DNA of 64,000 bases, taken from positions 124,001-188,000 of the forward strand of contig JAVBVS010000029.1 in assembly GCA_036677805.1 (NCBI GenBank). The letters are read 5' to 3'. The translations under genes and the position numbers were made by a program. Positions 35,700 through 44,981 of the stretch are shown piece by piece. Position 1 is the first letter of the stretch. Each line of letters opens with the position of its first letter. The stretch is from SIG78 sp036677805. GTDB lineage: Bacteria; Verrucomicrobiota; Lentisphaeria; Victivallales; Victivallaceae. Below the pieces are notes generated by a model. That model searched no databases and was not told where the DNA came from. It saw only the letters and a program-made list of their open reading frames with translations.

Positions 35700-35753
35700 C
35701 TTGAGGTTCCTTTCCGTTGAGGTTGTCCGACAAACCGTGCCTTTTGTGCTATA

Positions 35754-35807
35754 AGTTTATCGGAAAATCCTCAGGACCGCCTTCACGATTTCAACAAAAA
35801 ACAGCAC
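35754..35807 (-). promoter_or_regulatory. AraC-activated promoter of the pseudopilin 1 / GH42-like operon
   Basis: The 31-bp element at 35777-35807 (minus strand: GTGCTG-TTTTTT-GTTGAAATC-GTGAAGGCGG) matches 25 of 31 bases of the element at 36766-36796. Its last six bases occupy the -35 position; a 17-bp spacer and TAAACT (-10) follow. The true -35 is poor, as expected for a promoter that needs an activator binding next to it. Confidence 0.65.
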
Positions 35808-35810
35808 AAA

Positions 35811-36686
35811 TCAGACAATCGGATGCTGGCGGCGGAATTCCGTCGGCGAAAAACCGGTCTTGCGCCGGAATATCCGGGAAAAGTAGTTGCTGTCGGAAAA
35901 ACCGGAGCGCTCCGCCGCCTCCGCCACCGAAACCCCTTCGTCCAGCAGAAGATGCATCGCTTCGTCGAGGCGCAGACGGATCAGAAAATCCAGTGGCGTG
36001 CATCCGGTCGCCGCCTTGAAGTGGCGCACGAAACTCGCCGCGGTCATATGAACCTTACGCGCCAGTTCATCGACCCCGATTTCCCGCCGGAAATTGGTCT
36101 GCATATACTCCAGGCAATCGCCCATCCGTTCGGGAACCCGGGCAGTGCTGTCGGCGGCATGAACCGGGTAATTATCGAGCAGGATCGGAATCAATTGCAG
36201 GAATGCGCCGTAGACCGTCAGCAGAAAACCGGTCTGCTTCGCTTTCTGGGCCTCATAGGCGGTAATCAAAAGTGAACGAACTCTGGATAAATCTCTCTCC
36301 TTCAAACGGAAGCGCGGATAGTAACGCATCCGGTGAAAATATTCCGGATTGATCCGAAAGAGCGCCGTAAAACCGGGATGACGGCAGACGTCGCGGCTCG
36401 GCACCGGAAGTTTTTCGAATTGAAACAGCACATTGATCTGTTCGATATCCACCTCGTCACGAAAGCAGTGGCTGCCGCCGGCCGGCATCACCAGCACATC
36501 CCCGGCGCTGATGGGTTCGACCGAAAATTCGGTTTCATAAACACCCAGTCCCGCCATGATGATGGCAATTTCGGTGAATTCATGATTGTGCCAGGCGGCA
36601 CCACTGCTGCGATGCGTGCAATAAAGCCGGACCGGAAGCATGCTGTCGCAAAAGAAATTCCGGGCCTGAAGGGTTTGAGCAAGCAT
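35811..36686 (-). CDS. AraC-family transcriptional regulator 1
   Basis: This is a 291-residue AraC protein. The N-terminal cupin (about 15-110; WHNHEFTEIAIIMAGLGVYE, DVLVMPAGGSHCF) would bind a sugar or glycan fragment. Two C-terminal helix-turn-helices follow (IGVDELARKVHMTAASFVRHFKA and VSVAEAAERSGFSDSNYFSRIFRR). I chose the ATG at 36686 because AGAGAGGTGA lies just upstream; an upstream in-frame start at 36719 is weaker. It stands between the pseudopilin 1 operon and the divergent rhamnosidase gene, and near-identical 31-bp elements flank it, so it probably activates both. Confidence 0.92.
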   Translation of the reverse strand: MLAQTLQARNFFCDSMLPVRLYCTHRSSGAAWHNHEFTEIAIIMAGLGVYETEFSVEPISAGDVLVMPAGGSHCFRDEVDIEQINVLFQFEKLPVPSRDVCRHPGFTALFRINPEYFHRMRYYPRFRLKERDLSRVRSLLITAYEAQKAKQTGFLLTVYGAFLQLIPILLDNYPVHAADSTARVPERMGDCLEYMQTNFRREIGVDELARKVHMTAASFVRHFKAATGCTPLDFLIRLRLDEAMHLLLDEGVSVAEAAERSGFSDSNYFSRIFRRKTGFSPTEFRRQHPIV

Positions 36687-36709
36687 GAAATCACCTCTCT
36701 TTCCAGAAC

Positions 36710-36738
36710 AAAATATCATCCGGAGAGTGGATTTGCAA
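36710..36738 (-). promoter_or_regulatory. Sigma70 promoter of araC-family gene 1
   Basis: On the minus strand TTGCAA, a 17-bp spacer and TATTTT lie about 25 bp before the ribosome-binding site. The 31-bp element lies about 28 bp further upstream. Confidence 0.6.
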
Positions 36739-36765
36739 ACGAGATGCGGAAAAGATGACGATTTT

Positions 36766-36819
36766 GTGCTGATTTTTGTCGAATCAGTGAAGGCAGAATC
36801 GATTACATTGCGTTATATT
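36766..36819 (+). promoter_or_regulatory. AraC-activated promoter of the GH78 rhamnosidase gene
   Basis: The element at 36766-36796 (GTGCTG-ATTTTT-GTCGAATCA-GTGAAGGCAG) is followed by a 17-bp spacer and TATATT at 36814-36819. The -35 position is filled by AGGCAG, the end of the element. This geometry is identical to that of the promoter at 35754-35807. Confidence 0.65.
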
Positions 36820-36850
36820 TTATCATCATGACCCTTAAGGAAAAACCATC

Positions 36851-39337
36851 ATGACTGAATTCACCCGTCTGGAATGCAACTATCTTGCCGAACCGCTCGG
36901 CATCGCCGTCGAACCGCCGACTTTGAGCTGGCAGGGCCCCGCCGCCTGTGTCCAAATCCATGATGGCAGCGCATTGTGCTTCGCCACCACCGGCAAAGTC
37001 CATTCGCCGTTCCGCCCCGACTGGCGACCGGAACCGCAGACCGCCTATCGCTGGACGCTGGACGGCGATGCCGCCGAGAGCCATTTTGAAACCGCATTCG
37101 CCGATGACGCCGACTGGCAGCCGGCGCAATGGCTCGCCGACCCATGGTATTCGGCCGCGCTGAAGGCTCCCGTCAGCCGGTTCGAGACGGAATTCATGAT
37201 CGACCGCCTTGACGACCGCCCGGCACGGCTTTATCTCTCAAGCCTCGGGGTTTACCGGGCGTTGCTCAATGGACAACCGGTCGGCGATGCGACTCTGGCC
37301 CCCGGAGCGCCCGATTTCTACACCCGGACACTTTACCAGACTTATGACGTCGGTTCCCTCCTTCAAGCCGGGCGGAATCATATCGCCATCGATCTTGCCG
37401 ACGGCTGGCACGCGAGCGCGGTGGCGCGAATCGGGGATCACTTCTGCAAACCGTTTTATGCCACGCCCAACGCCGTAATCGCCCGGCTTGACCGATTCGC
37501 TCCGAAAGGCGTAGAAACGCTGGCCGCCACCAACAGCGCCTGGCGCGTCGCTCATGACGGACCTTATCGCTACAGTGATATTTATATGGGCGAATGGTTC
37601 GACGCCACCCGGACCTTCCGGGATTTTGGTCAGGTGGCAGTCATTGCTCCCCGAATCCGGCTCGATGCGCGCAACGGCGCACCCGTGCGCCGGATTCAAA
37701 CCTTGCCGCCGGCAAGCAAAGTCCGGCGCAAGGGTGCGACCATCGTCGATTTCGGCCAGAATATCGCCGGACGGGAAAGGATCACCTTTTGTGCGCCGCG
37801 CGGCGCGCGCGTCGTCATCCGCCACGGCGAAATGCTCGAAGCCGACGGCGGACTCTACACCGCCAATCTGCGCGACGCCGAGGCGACCACCATCATCATC
37901 GCCTCCGGAGCGGAAGAGACGTTCGAACCGGAATTCACCTTCTACGGATTCCGCTATCTGGAAGTCTCCGGCACCGCCGAATTCGAAATCACAGCCCAGG
38001 TGCTGCACAGCGATCTCGCGCCCGTCGGCGCCATCCGTTGCGACCATGAGCTCATCAACCGTCTGATGCAGAATGTGCAATGGGGCCAGCGCGGCAATTT
38101 TCTCGATATCCCGACCGACTGCCCCCAGCGCGACGAACGCCGCGGCTGGCTCGGCGACGCGCAGGTCTTCATTCCGGCCGCGCTTTACAACATGCACGCG
38201 GCGAGTTTCTTCCGCAAATGGCTCGACGATGTGCTCAGCTGCCGCGATCCGCAAGGCCGTTACCCCAACTTCGCGCCCAACTATCGCTATTCGTCGCTGG
38301 CGACTCATTTCGGCGTTTCCGGCTGGGCCGACGCCGGCATCATCTGCCCCTGGCGGCTCTATCTGGTGTACGGCGACCGCCGGTTTCTGGAAATCCATGC
38401 CGAAGCGATCTACCGCTGGATCGACATTCAGGCGGAGCATTCGGACCGTGGGCTGTGCCGCCACGCCCGTTTCGGCGACTGGCTCCAGCTTGAAGCAAAA
38501 ACCCCGGAAGAGTTGGTCTCCACCGCTTATTTCACCCATGGCGCCAATCTCGCCATGCAGATCGCCGGAGTGCTCGGCGATCCGGCGGCGGCCGAACGGA
38601 TGAAGCGTCACCGTGAACTCGGCAAGGCCGCTTTCCGGCGGCATTTTCTGGACGCCTCGGGCCAACTTACCGTTTCGACGCAATGCGCCGCGGCCATGGC
38701 GCTCCAGTTCGAACTACTCGAAGCTCCGGAAATTCCGGATGCGGTGCGACTGCTGGTTCACGACATCGTCGCTCTGCGCGACACCCATCTTACCACCGGG
38801 TTTCTGGGAACGCCGCTCCTGCTCCACGCGCTGAGCAGCCACGGCGAACTGGAGCTGGCCTATCGGCTGCTGGAACAGACCACCTACCCTTCCTGGCTTT
38901 ATCCGGTGACGCAAGGCGCCACCACCATCTGGGAGCGCTGGAACAGCTGGAACCGCGATACCGGATTCGGCGATGTCGCCATGAACAGTTTCAACCACTA
39001 CGCTTACGGTGCGGTGGCCGACTGGCTTTACAGCGTCGCCGGAGGCATCCGGCCCTGTCCGGCCGCGCCCGGCTTCCGGGAATTCGACCTGGCTCCCCGT
39101 CCCGGCGGCAGCCTGAAGCAATTTCAGGCGTCTTATGATTCTCCGGCGGGCAGGATCGAATCCGCGTGGCAGCGGCATGGCGACGAGACCGAATACTGCG
39201 TTCACGTTCCGCAAGGCACACTCGCCCACCTTTCGCTGCCCGACGGCACCGCGGCCGAACTTCCCGGCGGCGACTATCGCTATGCCATATCCAATCCAAT
39301 CTTGTCGAGCCATGAAATCGGCAGCGGGATCATGTAG
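36851..39337 (+). CDS. GH78 alpha-L-rhamnosidase, cytoplasmic
   Basis: This is an 828-residue rhamnosidase of the Bac_rhamnosid type. N-terminal beta-sandwich domains (about 1-330; YLSSLGVYRALLNGQPVGD, ATIVDFGQNIAGRERI) precede the six-hairpin barrel with DCPQRDERRGWLGDAQVF, SGWADAGI and TTIWERWNSWNRDTG; a C-terminal sandwich closes the protein. The Asp/Glu/Asp set and the second Glu (TIWER) that contact rhamnose in studied GH78 enzymes are present. There is no signal peptide, so it probably hydrolyses imported rhamnosides. It is divergent from araC gene 1 and shares its 31-bp element. Confidence 0.95.
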   Translation: MTEFTRLECNYLAEPLGIAVEPPTLSWQGPAACVQIHDGSALCFATTGKVHSPFRPDWRPEPQTAYRWTLDGDAAESHFETAFADDADWQPAQWLADPWYSAALKAPVSRFETEFMIDRLDDRPARLYLSSLGVYRALLNGQPVGDATLAPGAPDFYTRTLYQTYDVGSLLQAGRNHIAIDLADGWHASAVARIGDHFCKPFYATPNAVIARLDRFAPKGVETLAATNSAWRVAHDGPYRYSDIYMGEWFDATRTFRDFGQVAVIAPRIRLDARNGAPVRRIQTLPPASKVRRKGATIVDFGQNIAGRERITFCAPRGARVVIRHGEMLEADGGLYTANLRDAEATTIIIASGAEETFEPEFTFYGFRYLEVSGTAEFEITAQVLHSDLAPVGAIRCDHELINRLMQNVQWGQRGNFLDIPTDCPQRDERRGWLGDAQVFIPAALYNMHAASFFRKWLDDVLSCRDPQGRYPNFAPNYRYSSLATHFGVSGWADAGIICPWRLYLVYGDRRFLEIHAEAIYRWIDIQAEHSDRGLCRHARFGDWLQLEAKTPEELVSTAYFTHGANLAMQIAGVLGDPAAAERMKRHRELGKAAFRRHFLDASGQLTVSTQCAAAMALQFELLEAPEIPDAVRLLVHDIVALRDTHLTTGFLGTPLLLHALSSHGELELAYRLLEQTTYPSWLYPVTQGATTIWERWNSWNRDTGFGDVAMNSFNHYAYGAVADWLYSVAGGIRPCPAAPGFREFDLAPRPGGSLKQFQASYDSPAGRIESAWQRHGDETEYCVHVPQGTLAHLSLPDGTAAELPGGDYRYAISNPILSSHEIGSGIM

Positions 39338-39387
39338 TTGCTTGAAACCGATGCCGGCACAACGGTCCAAGCCTGAAAATTCCCCAG

Positions 39388-39413
39388 GTCCGGCAGGCAT
39401 TCGCCTGTCGGAC
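39388..39413. terminator. Hairpin between convergent genes
   Basis: GTCCGGCAGGC-attc-GCCTGTCGGAC is an 11-bp stem with one G-T pair between the ends of the rhamnosidase and the 189-residue protein gene. There is no T-run, so intrinsic termination is uncertain. Confidence 0.4.
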
Positions 39414-39439
39414 AATCTTCCCGAAACGACAATTCCATT

Positions 39440-40009
39440 TCAGAGCCTGACCAACAGCCGGATATACAAATCATCATTGGGAAATTGTTCCGGAGTGTAT
39501 TTGGGCAATTTGCGCCATGCGCGCAGGCGTTCGGTATCATCCGCTTTGAAATAGATATACCCGTAAACCTTGCCGGAGCTCGGTTCGATTTTCTGCCACC
39601 CCAGTTCGATCACATTGGTGCCTTCCTTGAGCAGTTCGGGCTTGAACTCGATCTTGTGAAGCCCTTTGCTGATGTACGAAGCGGCCGGGGCGTCGAGGAT
39701 GACGACGCCGTTGACCTTGACCAGAAAATTGCCCCACGGATGATCGGGACTCGCGATATGGCTCTTCAATTTGGGATCGTAGGGCGTTACCGCGATTTCA
39801 TATTCCACGGCGGCCTTTTTGACTTCGGCGGGCGCCACTTCGAGTTCCAGTTTTTTCCGCTGCGGATTGTAAACGCCGCTGGTCATCACCCAGGTGGACG
39901 TTCCGCCGGCCTGATCGCTGGCGATCCGCTGCCATGACGGATCATCGGGTTCCGCGGCTCCGGCGACCAGAAATGCGGTCGCCGCCATCAGCATCAGCAT
40001 GGTTCTCAT
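39440..40009 (-). CDS. Small secreted beta-sandwich protein of unknown function
   Basis: This is a 189-residue protein with a signal peptide (MRTMLMLMAATAFLVAGAAE). The remainder looks like one beta-sandwich module: YEIAVTPYDPKLKSH, DHPWGNFLVKVNGVVILDAP, SKGLHKIEFKPELLKEGTNVIELGW. This is reminiscent of the carbohydrate-binding or jelly-roll domains attached to glycosidases. AAGGAGAGAG precedes the ATG. It lies 20 bp after the 939-residue glycosidase-like gene in the same operon, so it may be a free-standing glycan-binding partner. I recognise no family. Confidence 0.65.
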   Translation of the reverse strand: MRTMLMLMAATAFLVAGAAEPDDPSWQRIASDQAGGTSTWVMTSGVYNPQRKKLELEVAPAEVKKAAVEYEIAVTPYDPKLKSHIASPDHPWGNFLVKVNGVVILDAPAASYISKGLHKIEFKPELLKEGTNVIELGWQKIEPSSGKVYGYIYFKADDTERLRAWRKLPKYTPEQFPNDDLYIRLLVRL

Positions 40010-40029
40010 AACTTCTCTCTCCTTGACTT

Positions 40030-42849
40030 TTACCGGAGTTTCAAAACAATCGCCCGGTCGGCGTCGAAAACCAGTTCCGCGGGCGCCGGTTGACCGGTCA
40101 GGGTATCGATGGCTTTCAGGCCGTCCGGAATCGCCAGACGGGTTCTGACTTTGCCGGTTCCGTAGTTGCGGAGCAGAACCGCGTACTGATTGCCGAACTT
40201 CCAGGCGGTGACTTTGACGTCGGGATTGGAGGCCGTCAACTTCACCTGTTTTCCTTTGACCAGGATTTCCTCAACGGGTTCCAGCATTTTGACCGCCACG
40301 GCAAGCTCCCGGAAGTCATGTGCGCCGCGGAAGCCGCCGCGATGACTCCAGAAAATCACCCCGCGCGCCCCGCCGAAAATCGCTTCAAGCGTCTGATTGC
40401 GCACCGCGTCCAAACCGGCGAAACTGCCGGATTCCACCCGGAAATACTCGTAATAACGGTTCGGGCACAAGCCCACAATGAGCTTGGCGCGACAGTCTTT
40501 GAGCAACTCGCTTCCGGTGGCCGCAAGCGTGCCCACCGCCTCGTTGTCATCGGTGTAGAGCATCGGCGCGACGGCATCGGCGAAGCGGCCGATTTTGCGG
40601 TAATCGGTAAGCCGGCTGGTGATGGCGCCGTAGCGGCCGGAAGGCTGAATTCCGGCATCGAGCCAGACGAAAATACGGCGTTTTTTCCCATCCGGATTGC
40701 GATAGGCGTCGAGCGTTTTGCGGATGTCGCGGTAGGGTTCGGCGACCAGGTCGGTTTTGTAATCCCACCAGGCGTTTTCGAGTTCCGGGAACCGGCCGGG
40801 ATGTTCGACCGTCACCGCCGGGTCCTGATACGGTATCTGCGGATATTTTTCGGCGAGGAATTTTCGGAATCCATTCCGGCAGCGCTCGCAGAAACAGATC
40901 GCCACGCCGTTGCCCCAGGTTTCCTCATCGTAGATCAGGTCGTCGAACCCGTAATCGATCGCGGTTTTGACATTGTCGAGGCATTTTTCATAATAGCGTC
41001 CGCGGCCGCCGGGACAGATCATGTTCACGCTTTTACCGCGCCAGTCGACAGCACGGAGTTCCGCCGGGTCGACCGGCTTGACGCTGCGTTCGGGATGATG
41101 AAGGGTGCCGACGTCCGCCAGCATTTTCCCGGCGGCGACGTCGCCGGGGCGGGGAAACGGCGTGCCGAGTTCAAGCATGGCGTTCAACCCCTTGCTTTTC
41201 GCATCGGCGATCCGGGCGGCGTAAGCGCCGTCGCCGAGATGGGTTCCCAGCATCACCGCCGGCAGATACTCCCAGAACTCGACGAAGTTGACCCCGATTT
41301 TCGCATAATTTCCGACCGACCAGTTTTCCGGATAACTGTTGTCGCCCAAACCGATGCGCAAGGTTTTGAGCCCATTGAGCTTCGGCAGCGGCGCGACTTT
41401 GTGCAAAACGGTTTTTTCCGGGTTTTGCGCGCCGCCGTCCCAGACCGCCATGACATAAAGGGCCGCGCCGTCCTGAAATTCCGGCGTGATCCGGAAGTCG
41501 ACGGGCATGGCGCCGGAATAAGTCTGCGTGCGGAATGACGGAATTTCGAATTTGCGGTAGGATTTGCCGTTGATGTCGACCTTCCCGACGGCGTTCACCG
41601 GAAAGCGGCACCAGGCGATTTCGACGCCGGGCGGAAGAGCCAGCGCAAGGCGGAAATTTTTGACCTTGCGGAAATCGCCGTTGAGGCCGAACAGCACTTC
41701 GGTAGCGATTTCGTCGCTCAGATACAGTTCGGGATAAAAATAATAAAAACCGTTGATTCCAGCGGCATCGGTGCGAACTGGTGCCTGGGTTTCCGGAGCC
41801 GCGAGCGGCACGGTTTCGGCATCGGGCGCAATGTCGAACGCGAATTCCCGGGCGGGAGCAGCGAACACCAGCTTGACGGCGCCGTTTTCCAACGGGATTT
41901 CCAGCTTTCTGCCGGCGACGATTTCACATGGCTTCCCGGCATTCCCGACCCGGACCGTTCCCGCGCCGAGAGTCCGGAGGAAATAGACCATCGCCATCCG
42001 TTTGCCGTCCGCCCGATCAACGCTCAAAACCGCTTCGGAGGTGACCGCGATCACCCGGCCGCGGCCGAGGAACGGCGCCAGACTCCCCGAAACCGCCCAT
42101 TCGTCAGCGGCCGCGATCGGCTGTAATGCCGCATCGCGGAAATTGACCTCCAAGGTATGTTTGGCCCCATCAGTCCAGACGTAATAACCGGCGGTCGAGG
42201 CTGGTTTATCGAGTTGAAGCATTACGCCCATGCCGTTGCGGCGGTCGAGGCTGGCCAGCCAGGACACGGCGGGGTTGAGAATGTAATTGTTTTTATTGCG
42301 CTGCGCCTGAGCAAGAGTAAAGCCGATTGCACCGGAAAAAACCGTGATCTCCGGCAACGCTCCGGTATCATGCGGAAACTGATTATGCCAGTTAGCTGCG
42401 AAACGGTTGGGCCGGGTTTTGCTACGCCAGATTTCGCGAATGTCAATCACCGCGGAACGGGCGTCGAGCGTATAGGTGCGTTCGATTTCCATATCGTCGG
42501 AATTGCCGCCCCGGATCGCATAAAGCGCCTTCACGACAGCGTGCTCCGGAGTGTTTTCGACGCAGGAAAGTTGGTAACGCCCGGCGAGCGGGCCAAGCGC
42601 GCCGCCGAGCATTTCGCGGGATTTGCCGAGCCCGGCATAAGTGGAACGATCAGTGTCAAGCAGTTCCCGTTTGGCGGTTTTGTCGTAAAAGCGAACGATC
42701 TTGCCGCCTTTCGACGCAATTTCAAGCGCAACATATTCGTTTTCAAGCGTGAATCCGCCGTCTTTCGGCGCGGCGCTCACCGCCGCCACCCCGGCACCAG
42801 CCGACATGGCGGCAAATGCGGCAATCAAGAGTCCGGTTAATTTCATCAT
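40030..42849 (-). CDS. Secreted TIM-barrel glycosidase-like protein (939 aa)
   Basis: A signal peptide (about 1-28) is followed by a galactose-mutarotase-like beta-sandwich (about 30-340; LENEYVALEIASKGGKIVRFYDK) and a linker sandwich. A TIM barrel (about 490-860) then carries DDLIYDEETWGNGVAICFCE and the Cys-rich RCRNGFRKFLAEKYP segment, a pattern seen in uncharacterised GH42/clan-A-like proteins. The Glu pair in YDEE is a candidate catalytic site. A small C-terminal sandwich follows. I chose the ATG at 42849 (AAGGGAAGG upstream) over a TTG six bases earlier. It lies 21 bp after pseudopilin 2. Substrate unknown. Confidence 0.7.
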   Translation of the reverse strand: MMKLTGLLIAAFAAMSAGAGVAAVSAAPKDGGFTLENEYVALEIASKGGKIVRFYDKTAKRELLDTDRSTYAGLGKSREMLGGALGPLAGRYQLSCVENTPEHAVVKALYAIRGGNSDDMEIERTYTLDARSAVIDIREIWRSKTRPNRFAANWHNQFPHDTGALPEITVFSGAIGFTLAQAQRNKNNYILNPAVSWLASLDRRNGMGVMLQLDKPASTAGYYVWTDGAKHTLEVNFRDAALQPIAAADEWAVSGSLAPFLGRGRVIAVTSEAVLSVDRADGKRMAMVYFLRTLGAGTVRVGNAGKPCEIVAGRKLEIPLENGAVKLVFAAPAREFAFDIAPDAETVPLAAPETQAPVRTDAAGINGFYYFYPELYLSDEIATEVLFGLNGDFRKVKNFRLALALPPGVEIAWCRFPVNAVGKVDINGKSYRKFEIPSFRTQTYSGAMPVDFRITPEFQDGAALYVMAVWDGGAQNPEKTVLHKVAPLPKLNGLKTLRIGLGDNSYPENWSVGNYAKIGVNFVEFWEYLPAVMLGTHLGDGAYAARIADAKSKGLNAMLELGTPFPRPGDVAAGKMLADVGTLHHPERSVKPVDPAELRAVDWRGKSVNMICPGGRGRYYEKCLDNVKTAIDYGFDDLIYDEETWGNGVAICFCERCRNGFRKFLAEKYPQIPYQDPAVTVEHPGRFPELENAWWDYKTDLVAEPYRDIRKTLDAYRNPDGKKRRIFVWLDAGIQPSGRYGAITSRLTDYRKIGRFADAVAPMLYTDDNEAVGTLAATGSELLKDCRAKLIVGLCPNRYYEYFRVESGSFAGLDAVRNQTLEAIFGGARGVIFWSHRGGFRGAHDFRELAVAVKMLEPVEEILVKGKQVKLTASNPDVKVTAWKFGNQYAVLLRNYGTGKVRTRLAIPDGLKAIDTLTGQPAPAELVFDADRAIVLKLR

Positions 42850-42870
42850 CGTCAATATCCTTCCCTTGGG

Positions 42871-43575
42871 TTACTGTTTGTCCCGGACCAGCAGCGGGTG
42901 CCACGACCAATTTTCCGCCTGCGTTTTGGTCAGGCCTTCGACATGTCCGTCGACCATGACCATATTGCCGGTCTGGTTGTGCGCCAGATAAAACGCTCCG
43001 GTGCTGTCCGCCAGGCCGCCGCATTTGCAATACATGATATACCATGCCAAGTTTTTGCGGGCGCAGTCGCCGATCAGCGGCGTGGCATCCGGCGAAGAAT
43101 TCTTTGTGGATGCATTGCCGGCCACCAGCGAATCGCGTTTATAACTGAACCATGTCCCGCCGTGATAAGTCGGCGCGCCGTTGAATCCGTAAATGCACGA
43201 ACCGTTGGTGGAATCCTGTCCGTAGCGGCCGATTTCGGCGCTGCCGGGACAGGTGAACACGGCCGCAATCTGCTTCATCGGCGTGGTCCCCGAAGACGGA
43301 TCGACCGGGACATAACCGTTGACGCCCAGAATCTGGCTGTAAATCCGCCCGTTCTGGATGGGGCCGGTCAGGTAATCCTGATTGTCGTCGGCATAGAAAA
43401 TCTGCATTTTGCCCTGCATCGACAGATTTGAAGTACAGACGGCCGCCTGGGCCCGGGCCCGCGCCGCCGACAGCGCCGGCAGCAGCATCGCCGCCAGAAT
43501 CGCAATAATCGCAATTACCACCAGAAGTTCTATCAATGTAAAACTTCTGCGCCACTCAATTTTTTGAATCACCAT
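42871..43575 (-). CDS. Pseudopilin-like protein 2
   Basis: This is a 234-residue protein. A nine-residue basic leader (MVIQKIEWRRS) precedes FTLIELLVVIAIIAILAAM and LLPALSAARARAQ. Ser is at -1. Conserved Cys in AAVCTSNLSM, CP motif in VFTCPGSAE and the C-terminal VMVDGHVEGL are all present. The ATG at 43575 has AAAGGAGG upstream and is preferred over the longer frame from 43605. It heads an operon with the 939-residue glycosidase and the 189-residue secreted protein and lies downstream of the GntR-type regulator gene. Confidence 0.87.
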   Translation of the reverse strand: MVIQKIEWRRSFTLIELLVVIAIIAILAAMLLPALSAARARAQAAVCTSNLSMQGKMQIFYADDNQDYLTGPIQNGRIYSQILGVNGYVPVDPSSGTTPMKQIAAVFTCPGSAEIGRYGQDSTNGSCIYGFNGAPTYHGGTWFSYKRDSLVAGNASTKNSSPDATPLIGDCARKNLAWYIMYCKCGGLADSTGAFYLAHNQTGNMVMVDGHVEGLTKTQAENWSWHPLLVRDKQ

Positions 43576-43786
43576 AACCAGCCTCCTTTTTGCTGTTGTG
43601 TTCATTGTTCAACATATTGATCTGCATTCAGTAGCGTCCCCATAAAAACCATCACATAACCAGGTTCACAAGCCTTCTCGTCTTTTAACGCCATCTGTAT
43701 TATGCCCCATGCTGCCGTCGTGCGGTTTTTTGGAGCGCATTGGCATCTGATCCCGTAAACGACCGAATGGCGGCTTCCATCGGTTT

Positions 43787-44881
43787 TCATGCCTCATTTC
43801 TCCTCTCCGCCGGCAAGTCCGGCAAAGCCGATTCCCGGACAATCAGTCGGCACGGTATTTCGATGATGTGGCGCGCCGAATCGTGATTTTCTACTAATTC
43901 CATCAATAATTGTACCGCACGATGGACAATTTCCTCCTTGGGATGGTCCACCGAAGTCAGACGGGAACGTCCGAACGGACGGATTCCGCGACCTTCGAGA
44001 TTGTCGATGCTGACCAGCTGATAGTCGCCGGGTTGAAGGCCGCGCTTGTCGAACGCCTCCAGGACTCCAAACGCTACCAGGTCGCTGGTGGTGAAGACGA
44101 CCGTATCCGGAGTGAGTTCCACTTCCATGCCGAACTTGTACCCTTCGAGCTGCGGAAGTTTGCCGGGCAAAGCGAAGTCGTAATCGATTTTGCGGATGTG
44201 TTCGGCGGGCACCTTGAACCGTGCCGCAGACGTCATAAAATCTTTCCAGCGGTCGTTCGAACGGCCGGTGAGTACGATATAATGCCTGTCCGCCGCCCCC
44301 GGAAGGCGATGGAACAATGCCGCGAGGCCGGGCTGGAGATCGCCGTAGACCTGACTGTAAGGCTCCGGTTCAATTCCCTGATGGCGGAAAAGCACCACCG
44401 GACCGGAAAAGTCCCGCATGAAATCCCGGGAATGCGGATCGTTATACTGCGCGCTCAACAATGCGCCTTCACACCGGTCAAGCAGCCGCGGGCTGAAGTG
44501 CCGTCCACACAATTCCGCATATGGAATCGATACTACTTCAACACCGGCAGCTTCCAGTTCCCGGCGAGCATTTTCATAATAAATACGATTGATTTCCGCC
44601 GTCCTCAAGTCCCGCAAATGCAGTTCCGCTCCATCAAGCAGCGCGACCCGCTTCCGGGTTTGGCAGACGAAAACGCCGCTGCCGCGATGGCATTGAACCA
44701 GATTTTCCGCAGACAAATACCCGATCGCGCGATGGACAGTCATCACGGCCACGCCAAATTCAGCGGACAAATCCACCATGCTCGGCAACGCACTGTGCAT
44801 CGTATATTGCCGATTGGCGATCCGTTCCCGCAAAATTGCAGCAATCTCAAAACTTTTACCGCGCCGTCGAAACCGATTCAT
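43787..44881 (-). CDS. GntR/LacI-hybrid transcriptional regulator 1
   Basis: This is a 364-residue regulator with an N-terminal GntR winged helix (about 1-75; SFEIAAILRERIANRQYTM, LSAEFGVAVMTVHRAIGYLSAENLV, HRGSGVFV). The C-terminal domain (about 80-360) is a periplasmic-binding-protein-like effector domain of the LacI/GalR type (VVFTTSDLVAFGVLEAFDKRG, QLVSIDNLEGRGIRPFG, LTSVDHPKEEIVHRAVQLL). This architecture is that of AraR-type sugar repressors. CAGGAGA lies before the ATG at 44881. Its likely target is the pseudopilin 2 operon, 211 bp downstream. Confidence 0.9.
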   Translation of the reverse strand: MNRFRRRGKSFEIAAILRERIANRQYTMHSALPSMVDLSAEFGVAVMTVHRAIGYLSAENLVQCHRGSGVFVCQTRKRVALLDGAELHLRDLRTAEINRIYYENARRELEAAGVEVVSIPYAELCGRHFSPRLLDRCEGALLSAQYNDPHSRDFMRDFSGPVVLFRHQGIEPEPYSQVYGDLQPGLAALFHRLPGAADRHYIVLTGRSNDRWKDFMTSAARFKVPAEHIRKIDYDFALPGKLPQLEGYKFGMEVELTPDTVVFTTSDLVAFGVLEAFDKRGLQPGDYQLVSIDNLEGRGIRPFGRSRLTSVDHPKEEIVHRAVQLLMELVENHDSARHIIEIPCRLIVRESALPDLPAERRNEA

Positions 44882-44917
44882 TACGATCTCCTGCATTTTC
44901 AGTATAAATTCTACAAC

Positions 44918-44946
44918 AAGATAAGATAGTTTACAAGTTTGGACAA
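44918..44946 (-). promoter_or_regulatory. Promoter of GntR/LacI regulator 1
   Basis: On the minus strand TTGTCC, a 17-bp spacer and TATCTT lie about 37 bp before the ATG at 44881. Confidence 0.5.
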
Positions 44947-44981
44947 CACTTTTTGAATAAATTACATTAAGAGTATTATAA

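Noticed and set aside
36784..36806. AATCGATT before the GH78 rhamnosidase as a third LacI operator
   Set aside because: Only the 8-bp core matches TGAATCGATTCA and the flanks differ; the AraC element explains this promoter better.
43602..43790. 62-codon minus-strand frame starting at the stop of GntR/LacI regulator 1
   Set aside because: It overlaps the regulator stop (ATGA), but codon choice is unlike the neighbours, no family is recognisable, and it runs into the leader of pseudopilin 2. A real small protein cannot be excluded.
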